In this document: positions 38,468-47,720 of the stretch, in pieces | Layout: each line of letters opens with the position of its first letter | How positions within the stretch are numbered: position 1 is the stretch's first letter | NCBI RefSeq assembly: GCF_037975245.1 | Contig: NC_092578.1 | Location: 3,640,001 to 3,704,000, forward strand | Direction of reading: 5' to 3' | DNA: 64,000 bases | Source of the DNA: Apostichopus japonicus | Taxonomy: Eukaryota; Echinodermata; Holothuroidea; Aspidochirotida; Stichopodidae | The notes under the pieces: model-generated | What the model was told of the DNA's origin: nothing | Database searches by the model: none | The model's input: only the letters and a program-made list of their open reading frames with translations | Program-made: the position numbers and the translations under genes

Positions 38468-40074
38468 CCTCATAAGACACCCACATCATGTAAGACCCTA
38501 TATCATGAGAATTAACGTTCACATTGTATACTTATAAGAAAGATCTAGAAAGAGATAAGTACCGTACTAATATTATAGAAAGATGTTTTATAGCTTAACA
38601 ATAACAGCATAAATGCACAAACGACCGCTAATTAACTTTATTAACTATAGAAACTAAGTAGTAGTAATACGTTATAAACATCTGTTATAATGTGTTAGTA
38701 ATTATCGTATTTGAAATGAAAACCAAAAGGCGCACACCCACGCAAAATGCTGCGCTGAGTTACAAGCTAGCTTCCAGTTTCCCTTTGCATATATTATATT
38801 GTAGCCTCATTTTGACCTACATATATACATACGAGAACCTATTGGTGATTCAACCAGCTATGAATAATAATAATATAATAACGCTATAAACTCTCGTAGA
38901 ATGAGGAGACGGTGTAGAAGTAGCAATTGTGAAAGTATCAGCTGACAGTATCAGATTTTGATGTTAATGGCTGACACGTCGTGAGCCTAAACAAAAATCT
39001 CTCCATCACGGTGAACCAAATCGATAATTCTTGACCCTCTAAACAATTGTTAACTATATATTACACTATATAGAGAGACTGTATAAATACAAACGGGTAC
39101 ATCCGTAAAGAGAGAAACGGCTTTGAAACAAAACCTTTGCAAAGAAAAATCAAGAATCTAAAGAAGATAAGATATTGAAGATATATATGTATAGATGTAT
39201 GGAGGTGTCGGTGTGGATTGTACGCCGGTGATGTAATATGGTATAGGTATTACAAACTGACACGCAATTCACTAATGTTCTATATGCGTATACTTGTGTT
39301 TGGTGGATAACATGTTACCTACATGTATATCTTATAAGCCCATACACCGACAAGCAATCTATCAGTTTTCTACGCATATTACGTTGCCTAGAGTCAGAGT
39401 CATTTGGCTTCGTGGATGTGCCGTTATAGTTTCACTAACAAATAGCTCTCCCCCCCCCCCCCCAATCACCCACCGACACCGTTCAATAGAAGAGGCATAC
39501 ATAGACTATGGGGCATGTGGCCAAAACAGCTTTGTAAATTAATTCTTGCAGTCATCTCCTGGGGACTACATGAAATGTGGCTTAAAATGTAGGTATTGTG
39601 TGTCCTTTCAATATCCCAACAGTTCCCACTCCCAGAAATGGGGCACTTTTGAGTAAATCCTGCCTAAAAACAAAACACTAAAAAACAAGAATTCCTTTAA
39701 AAAGGACTGCGTGTCATGCAAGTGAAATATGGTATTACACTGTTTGTTCAGGGATTTGACATCCTGCAATGACCCATATTGTTTTTTATAAGTAATGATA
39801 TTGGAATTGGCATCTAATAAGGACGTGCATTCCATGAAGTGTTGAAACGAAACACCGTATAGTTGATGAAATTTCCCCAAAATAACAGATTTTTGCCATT
39901 TTATCACTTTATTATGACAAAAATGCATGTTTTTCTTTATAATTTGCAAGAATATTTTGCTTGTATCTCAGTTTATGCATGGCCGACCTTATTGTTTCTT
40001 TTGATATGACGGATCACATTTGACCAAATAGCAATTAGCATGATTAAAGAACCTTAGAATGATTCTTCATCTTC
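38466..40074. other. intergenic, no gene recognised
   Basis: AT-rich, with a C run at about 39451-39463. The minus-strand open frame at 39608-39949 (113 codons) shows no recognisable domain and no GPCR-like helix. It is not called. Confidence 0.4.
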
Positions 40075-40296
40075 AAGGTGGCATACTCCTATTAGAGTCT
40101 ATATCAATCCGCTCGATTGTTCTCCTTCAGGAAAAGTGCCAAAAAGCAGCGGGAGAACATCTTTTGTGACCTGTTATCAATCATAGTCTAGTTTTTGTGG
40201 CTTGCATGTTGAAGAGCATGAATGGAAGTACATGTGGTGAGAAAATTGGGTCAATTGAGGCAATTTTAGACCCCTTTAGGCCTCCCGGGAGCAGCG
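40075..40296 (+). repeat. 220-bp dispersed repeat, copy 1
   Basis: Begins AAGGTGGCATACTCCTATTA and ends CCTCCCGGGAGCAGC. It matches 56230-56447 over its whole length with indels, including TTGTGGCTTGCATGTTGAAG, ACATGTGGT and GAGGCAATTTTAGACCC. It lies about 330 bases beyond the stop of the nuclease-like gene. Family unknown. Confidence 0.85.
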
Positions 40297-40536
40297 TAGG
40301 AAATTTGTTTACCACTGAGTGAAGAGGTTTGTTTACAAGTGACGAAAACTTCTGGCTCGGATAGCAAAAAATCTACATGGTCATGGTACAAAAAATTGAT
40401 GGTGCCATGAAAGTCTAACTTGTCAGCTATCCGGTGATGGGTAGCGTTTAGCTAGTGAAAACTTCTATCTAGACTTAGAGACCACATTACTTTTAAGATT
40501 TAGTGTGTAAGTCAATGAGGCTTTTTACCTAAAAGT

Positions 40537-40625
40537 TCTCTTTATGCTACCTCGTATGCTACCTCGTATGCTACCTAATAGTATGCTACCTCGTATGCTC
40601 GTATGCTTTTTACCTCGTATGCTAC
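40537..40625. repeat. 12-bp tandem repeat abutting a stop codon
   Basis: Irregular array of TATGCTACCTCG units, including a compressed CGTATGCTCGTATGC step, directly after the stop of the gene at 40626. The word ACCTAAAAGTTCTCTT, which encodes the last codons and stop of that gene, occurs at both edges (about 40528 and 40624). This looks like slippage or a local duplication that copied the 3' end of the gene. Confidence 0.85.
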
Positions 40626-43600
40626 CTAAAAGTTCTCTTCATCATCATGGAATTCAGCATCGTCATTGTCTTGCTCGTCATCATGCTCGTCATCATCTTC
40701 CTCATCACCTTCAGGCTCAGTGGCTGGCTCTTCATCTGGTATGGGCATGTTGGCACAGTTCTTACATCCACATAGTTCGGTACAGCGCAAACCCAAAGCT
40801 GCACAGCATCCTTCATCTGTACCTTGGCACTTTGACTTGTTGCAGGTGCATCGAGTTAATTCCATGATGCTTTGTTGAGCAGGCTGCAGGTCCATCCAAT
40901 CTATCGCAAGGTTACCCTCTACTAATTTCCAACCATGGCCAACTGGTGATGGTATGTCAGGATGGCTTTCAAAACCACGTTTCCAAATAGCTGCCTGGTA
41001 ATTTGCACGTTGTGAATGCTTTAGTAGTGCATCTCTGTTGGGGGGCATGATATCCTCTTGCCTGGTAGCCATGGAAAATAAGGCGTACCTGGCATCATTC
41101 ACACTGCTGTGCTCTTGCATATTGTAAAGCTTGCACACAAAGTCCTCCAATGTTGAGATGACGTCATCTGTAAGCGTGAATGCTTCACCCAGGGCTTGAA
41201 AAGCCTGTCTATACCTTTCATTGTCTAGAATTAGCTTCAATGGTCTTGTCTTCCCTTTTCCGTAGAAGGAACTTGTTGAATCACAGCCAGTGAAACAGTG
41301 CAGGCCTATCATAACTTTTGTGGTTTCCTCTCCCAGGTCAAGTTGGATGGCCTGTAGGCTGATGGTGCGGTTCTTTTCTTCTTTCCCTGTGTTGAAATAT
41401 AGCTTTGAGCTCTCAAGTTTTGGTGACATAGCAATACCAATGATGAACACATCCGTGTCAGGACTCTTGATGACAATATCTTTACTTCCCATGTCGCTGG
41501 CGTACTTAGCATGGAGCAACATCCTGGTGTCGGCTTCCTCGTGTGTACAATGGAGTTCTGGAACTTCTTGAATATTTGTTGTCCCATTGCTTGCTGTAAT
41601 TAGATGACACTGCTCTGCGTGTGCAATGTACACAGATATTCCCTTCAAATCCTCCTCCCCATAAGTACTCCAAGAGTCAAACAGGAAATTGACAAGTTGC
41701 TCCTTGTTGAATCCATTAGCCAGGTATTTCTTCCACTGTTTGGGCACGGGTTGGTCTGGCTTGGTGATCTTGATCCTTTGCGATCCACTTGCTGCACGCC
41801 GCTTCCTCTCTGCACCTTTGATGCTCATAGCTGGATATGTGTCTGTCACAAAGTGTATGATGTTTGATCCAGTGCTTCTTGCCAAGTAAACCAGGTCTCT
41901 CAGTATTTTCTTTGCCAATTGTCCTATGGTGTCAGGCATCGTCTTTGAGTTCAACTGTTGAAGCTTGGCCATTCCGTCGACAATCCAAACACATTCCTTT
42001 GGTAACTCGACAGTCGGAGATGCTTCTGGTGACTTCTCTAGGTGGTGCAACAGACTGGCTTTGTTCGTCTTCACCAAACATCCATTAAGTTTGGCCAGGG
42101 CTGGAGGATATAGACTCAATGAGAAAGTCAACATGTTCCGCTGATCTACCTTACGTACTCTGCCAATAATAATTAGCCTCGCCAGCAACTCTCTATCACT
42201 TTTCAAAGCCACCTCTTTCCCATTCATGTTCACAGTTGCTTTGCCTACATCTGCAAATGTCTTCAACTTCATCTTGGACAGAGTTTTGTTGAGGTATATG
42301 TCTCCTTGCAGACGGGTCTTGGAGAAATTGATGAAGGCTTCGTCACCCTTTGTATATGCATTCATAAGATCAGAGCATACATCAGCTGAAGCAATGACCC
42401 CTGATGATAGGTGCACAAGTTCTGCAGTATCTGCTTCTGGATCACTATCAAAAGGATTGGTCATACTCATTATGGTGCTCATGATGTTGTTGATGTCATT
42501 CTGATCTCTCGTCATACGACTCTTTGTTAAATCTGCACGTCTTGAAACTTTTTCTCCCTTGCCAGCCATTTCCTCACACTGTCTCGTTATCAGTGCTCTT
42601 TCATGGTGGCCTCTGATCCATCGATTGGTGGCACCTTGGTTGTTTGAGAAGCCTTTAACACCCCCTCTCGTTTTCGAATCTCTATTGGCAGTTTGCTCAA
42701 TTGTCATGTCGCAAGCTACTCCTGCAAAACCGTGTGTGTCCTGACGCTGAACTGCAAAGTGGCCCTTGACTAGTTCATCATGGATAAATGGATTAGTGAT
42801 TGGGAGTTTGTTCATTTCAAGCCAGTATACCGGAAGGTAGCGTGAGTAGTTTGTCCTATCATAGGCAAACATCCATGGTAGCAAAACTCTGACTGTAGCA
42901 AGATGCAGTTTCCAGTCTCCTTCCCTGGTAGCTCTAATGAAGAGGAGAATATTGCCAATCATTTCTAGGTAAGAGCACCAGAAAGCGAAAGTAGCGTTGT
43001 TCTTTCCTTCTTTAATGAAGTCTCCATACCTTGCCATCATAGCCTTGTAAGCACTTCCTTCCAGCTGGGTGTCAAACTCTCTTGGATAAGATGCCTGTAG
43101 GGATGACACTACTTTCTTGAACTGTTGTCTTTTCTGTTCCTCCAGAGTACTCAAGAAACTTTGCCATCGAAGGCGGTGCAGTGCTTCAGCCATAAGCTTA
43201 TGACAGCGAACACTTCGATTGTAGTTGTGGCCATTCATCACACCAGTCACTGACCCTGTTGCTACTACACCTGCCTCAATCAGGACATCTTGAAACCCTG
43301 CATCCTGGAACCTCTTCCCAATGCATGCTAATGCTGTCATTGTGGTATGGAAAGCTCCAAGACGAATAACTATTCTCTCCTGGAAAATTGGAGTCTGCCA
43401 TCTGATTGTCTGAGCTTTACAATAAATCGCTTGGTCTACTACTACCACAATTGATGGAAGTTCCAACTGATCGGCTATTTCCAGGCTTCTGTGAAGTACA
43501 GTGTTGACAGTATTTAAATCCGTCGGGCTAGCATCTACAACTGGCAAGTATGCAATGGTTGCTTTAGGTGGAATGTTGGATGAAAGCAGTTGGTTGAATC

Positions 43601-46600
43601 CAGTCCAAGAGGGAAGAAGGCGGGCCTCAGAAAATTTTGAGACATAAAATGCATCTTCTTTTTCTCTGTATGGATGCAGGACAACATTATAATGCTCAAC
43701 TTCCAGCTGTACACTGTCATCAAATGCCTGAGGGGATGACTTCTTCAAACCACCAAATCTCACCATCTCTGAAGCAGGTGCTGGCAGGGATCGCTTCCTT
43801 GACTTTCTGATATGTTGACGCAATTGAGACCCTGAAGATGTAGAATCTAACTTCACATGTTGGACAGCTATTCCGTTGGTGTTGTGGGTAGTGCCTTTAC
43901 CTGATAGGGTGCATTCTCCAAAATCGTTGTTGTCCCACACAAGGGTGGTGTAGATGGACTTGTTGAGACTGGATGGAAGAACATTGCCTCTATCAATTTC
44001 CTGCTGCCCTAATGCTGTATCGTGCTCCAAGACATTAGTGTGTGACACAGAATGTCCAAAACCATTCAGTAAACCAATGAGCTGGGCTGATCCACTAAGA
44101 TGACGAATCGCCATTGACAGTGATGCATGCTTGGGCATCATCTTCCTTCCCTTTGTTGCCAGGTAGATGATGTCCTGCCCAATGGCAAGGATGCGACGAT
44201 CTTCTGCATCTTGAATCTTTACTTTCTGCTCATCTGTTGGCTCATCGGACACACCAACAATCCATGCTATAAAATTGTAGAGCTTGGTGGGGACTATCTT
44301 GCGTGCTGCATCAAGGGTTAAATCGTCAGATGTTGGAGGCCATGGAAGATTGGTTTTTTTCATGGCTTGCATGATTTCTTCTTTTAAATCCAATGCAGTA
44401 GAGTAGCAATCCCTTAGTGACGACATTTGAGGCTTGGATTGTCCACTGTTTGGTATGCCCTTTGGTCGCTTTCTGGGTGGTTCTTGTTCCTCCTCAGCAT
44501 CTGTGTTGTCAGTATCTGTGGTGGTGTCAGTGTCATCTGCTTCAGAACCAACAGCTTCAGGCACAAGATCTTCGGCCGATAGTGTCTCAACATAAACCAT
44601 CTCACTGGAACACCTCTTCTTGGGCTGAAGAAAGCACAGCTGTGGAAACCTTCGTTTGAGACGCTGCTTCAGGCTGTAAGTTCTGTAGTTGGAGGCATCT
44701 TTCATTTCAACATCTTTCACAGCTTTGCCAAAATACCGCCTTAGTGATGTCATTCTGTAAATCTGTTTCTCTCGAAGAATCTTGTGTTCGATGTAGTACT
44801 TGCAAAAAGCATCAAATGCTGTGGCATAGAGCTGTTCTTTTGGCTCAACATACTTCCTGGTTTGGTACCCTGTGTAGCTCCTGTAGCAACTTCTATGATA
44901 ACGCAATTCGATTGCCACACAGTCACGATCACGAATTTGGAGAAGTATGCGGTCGTCCTTCTTGTCTTTAGCAGCTGCGGCTACCTTGCCTCCATCAGGC
45001 TGTTCACAAAGCATCAACTGTTCTTTTCTTTTTCTCCTCTGAGCGTCTGTATATGATTTTTCATAGCGGCAACAGAAGATGCAAATCTTTGGCAGGATGT
45101 GGGAAGGGACAGATGGCTCCTTCGTTACACCCGCAAGAGCTGAGCTAGATCGTAACACCCTCGGGGCTTGTTGTGGATTTGTTGCTTCATCACCAGTATC
45201 AATACTTGAAGTTGAAGGCTCCAATTCTGTAATGGCACAAAAGAAAGAAAGAAAAATATATGTGTGAATTTTCATTTTGTATTCTGTGTATAGGGAGATG
45301 ATGGATATTTCAATGTAGCAATGAAAATAATAAAAATATGTACACTAAAACACCTGAAAATCGGGCATAGCTCTGCCATCAACAGCTATTTAGAAAATGC
45401 CATATAAAATTAAAGATATATTTAAATATACAATTTTCAAGCCATTATAAAATTTAAGTTTGTATAATTTACACCAAGACACCTGAAAAATTGGGCATAG
45501 ATCCAACATGCAATTTGTTAGGGCCTACAACTTTAAGTAGAGTTTGCACTTTATAAAATTTAAGTTTGTATAATTTACACCAAAACACATAAAAAAATGT
45601 GCATACATATAGCTCCACGTGTGACAGGTTTTTCAACAAAATCTTGTCTGAAACTACCATGGTGACATCTTTTTAGACAAAAACCATCAGAAAACTAAAT
45701 ATGAATATATACATTTTATCAATGTAGCTATATCTTTAACCTTTACACCAAAAAAATTGGGCATTGCTCTGCCGTGCGTTGACTCTTTAAATGCAACATG
45801 ATTTTTATGACCCAATAAAAAGACCTCAAAAATTGGGTATACATGTAGATCTGCTTTGCTTTAGCTTTTTTGAAGATGCAATATTGTTGTAACCCGAATA
45901 AAAACATGGGCCTAGGTCAGCCGTGTCGGCTTTTTAGACAAAATAAAGCAGTCAGAAAACTAAGAAGAATATATTATTTCAATGTAGCAATAAATAATAT
46001 CTGTACACAAAAAACAAAACAAATGGGCATACATGTAGCTCCGCCGTGCGTTGGCTTTTTAGATGCAACATATTTAATTTTAAATTATTTTTATGACCCA
46101 ATATAAAAAGATCTGAAAAATTGGGCATAGGTCTGCCGTGCGACAGCTTTTTAGACACAAACCGTCAGAAAACCAAGTCTAAGTAGAATTATATTATAAT
46201 AATTTCAATGTAGCACTAAATATATCAATTAATATTTACAACAAAACATCTGAAAAATTGGGCATAGCTCTGACATGCATGATCATGCATTGGCTTTATA
46301 TAATTTATGCAACATGATTTTTATGACCGACCCAATATAAGGATCTAACCTAACAATATTTTACACCAAAACACATAAAGAAGTGGGATATATAGGTCTG
46401 CTAATTTATATTGGGTCATTATGACAGTATTTTTTTTTTAATTTAATGACATTAGCATTGCCATAGGCTAGCATGGGGTACCGTTATTTTCCGCACACAT
46501 TACTTTCCGCTGAAACAAAACGGTGTTTTCCGCTGACAAATTTGTCAGCGGAAAACAACTTTTTTTTCAGCGGAAAGTACCATTTTTTTGGGAGGAACAG

Positions 46601-47490
46601 AATGACTTACTGAAATGATTAGGCACATGGAAGGATTTGGGAGGATGGAGAAGAAAGGATTTGACTGTAACAGGGTAAAATGTGAGACTAAAATGTGAGA
46701 CTAGATTATTATTAGGATAGCTAAGGTTGTCATAATTCTTAAGAATCCCTAATTACAAACACCCCAAGCCTCCTGTAAATTAAAAGCTGCTTTAACTTTT
46801 CTGACATGAACTCAGTCTAACCATCCTTTATCAACGTTCTTTGATACTTTCTCATGTTATTTTAATCATCCAGCCTGAATTTGGTATCCTAAAATTGAGG
46901 AAAAATATAGTGTACAGGTAAGTGAAAAAAAAGTGTTTTCCGCACAAGAATTTTTTCAGCGGAATGTAATCTGCGGAAAGTAACGTATGCGGAAAACAAC
47001 TGAACCCGCTAGCATGCACCACCAATACAACACAGTTGAACACACCATACAGCCAGTGCATTTCACCCTAGCCTAAGTGTGAGCAGTGAGTGAGTGAGTG
47101 AAATTTCTCTGTAAATGTCCATGTTTATATGACAAAAATAAAGAACCTACCTGATGTACGACTTGATTTGGCAGCTAGTAGTTGCTTCTCTTTGCTTATC
47201 TTTCCTCTCTTCTGCTTCGATGAGTCGGTAAAATACCGATAACAAGTGTTATGACATCCACCAAATTCTGGAATTGGCAAGCTTAATACACACGTACTCC
47301 TATGCTCTCGCAAAAAAGCTGTTGCTATATCGGCTTGATTTCCGACCAAATCCTTCCAAATGTCCACACTTTTCAAGAATGTGGTCCACCTTGCTGTTGT
47401 AAAAGGTTTAATATCTTCTAAAACATCAGCGCAGTGAGCAAAACACCTGTTTTTGGACGAATTCAGCGACTTTCCCGCATTGCAATCCAT
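40626..47490 (-). CDS. large zinc-module / PIN(FEN1-like) nuclease / CXC protein, two exons
   Basis: Coding segments 47151-47490 and 40626-45226 join in phase 1 (CATCAG|GTAGGT donor, pyrimidine-rich tract and ATTACAG acceptor) to give about 1646 residues. The ATG at 47490 is the first in frame; the frame extends upstream only on a GTG. Order: zinc-like module C16-C20...H80-C83-YRYFT; second module C162-C165...H224-C227-YRSYT; acidic/Thr stretch about 342-362 and a basic RKRPK; long central region of unknown fold; PIN/FEN1-like core about 1190-1450 with candidate metal-binding acids D1197, D1242, E1344/D1346, D1370, D1372, D1429; nine-cysteine CXC-like cluster 1573-1604; acidic tail to the end. 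Predicted role: nuclear metal-dependent nuclease that binds nucleic acid, by inference only. It could be a host gene or the protein of an undescribed mobile element. No frameshift was seen. Confidence 0.85.
45330..46430. repeat. degenerate 100-150-bp minisatellite in intron
   Basis: About ten diverged copies of a unit containing ACACCAAAACACCTGAAAAA, TTGGGCATAGCTCTGCCGTG, CGTTGGCTTTTTAGATGCAA and TTTTTATGACCCAATATAAA. GGGCAT-type cores lie near 45363, 45493, 45599, 45760, 45834, 46023, 46121, 46259 and 46384. Spacing varies, so the array is old and partly deleted. Confidence 0.85.
46476..47007. mobile_element. short DNA transposon with 9-bp TSD (MULE-like)
   Basis: A 532-bp insertion flanked by perfect 9-bp direct repeats GCTAGCATG at 46467-46475 and 47008-47016. 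Its inverted ends start GGGTACCGTTATTTTCCGC and GGGTTCAGTTGTTTTCCGC and match at 30 of the first 35 bases. Both ends contain repeated TTTCCGC words, and the left end holds a 34-bp perfect palindrome (46524-46557). No coding capacity. A 9-bp duplication fits the Mutator superfamily best, but the assignment is inference. Confidence 0.85.
46524..46557. repeat. 34-bp perfect palindrome
   Basis: The arm TGTTTTCCGCTGACAAA is followed immediately by its exact reverse complement with no loop. Outer, less perfect arms (ACTTTCCGCTGAAA and TTTTCAGCGGAAAGT) extend the symmetry to about 46500-46580. It sits in the left end of the transposon at 46476. Confidence 0.95.
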
Positions 47491-47720
47491 GTTTATGTCA
47501 TGTTTTGCGGCAAGCGAAGCGTCTGTGTGTACCAGCTGAGACGTAAAATAGCCGAACCGAAGCACGCTAAAACAGCGACTCTGATTCGTCGATCGGCATA
47601 ATTTTGATGTACAGGCAAATTATCGGACCAATCGCGTCAATGACAAGTCTTAGCAACCAGTGTCAAATGAAACTTGCGATCTGATTGGATATTTTCGTTT
47701 CTACAATCGGGTAATTTTAA
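47491..47720 (-). promoter_or_regulatory. putative promoter region of nuclease-like gene
   Basis: Upstream of the ATG at 47490. It is less AT-rich than the surroundings. It has CCAAT words in both orientations (CCAAT at 47628-47632 on the plus strand; ATCCAATC on the minus strand at about 47690-47683) and an RFX-half-site-like GGTTGCTAAG on the minus strand near 47660. No TATA box is evident. The transcription start cannot be placed. Confidence 0.3.

Larger units (their letters stand above)
45227..47150 (-). other. intron of the nuclease-like gene
   Basis: A 1.9-kb GT-AG intron. The donor GTAGGT reads at 47150-47145, and the acceptor AG is at 45228-45227 after a T/C-rich run (TTTCTTTCTTTCTTTTGTG on the minus strand). 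It separates the first zinc-like module from the second. It holds the degenerate minisatellite (45330-46430) and a DNA-transposon insertion (46476-47007). The open frame read straight through the acceptor begins at an ATG at 45275, which would give a protein lacking the first module. Confidence 0.85.

Noticed and set aside
39608-39949. 113-codon minus-strand open frame
   Set aside because: No domain, no splice context and AT-driven composition. It does not look like the missing TM6-TM7 exon of either receptor.
45227-45275. Start of the nuclease-like protein at the ATG at 45275
   Set aside because: That ATG lies in the intron just before a good acceptor. Using it would drop the phase-matched upstream exon with the first zinc-like module.
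47491-47565. Upstream extension of the nuclease-like gene to 47565
   Set aside because: The frame there opens on GTG. The first ATG, at 47490, directly precedes the first zinc-like module and is the simpler start.
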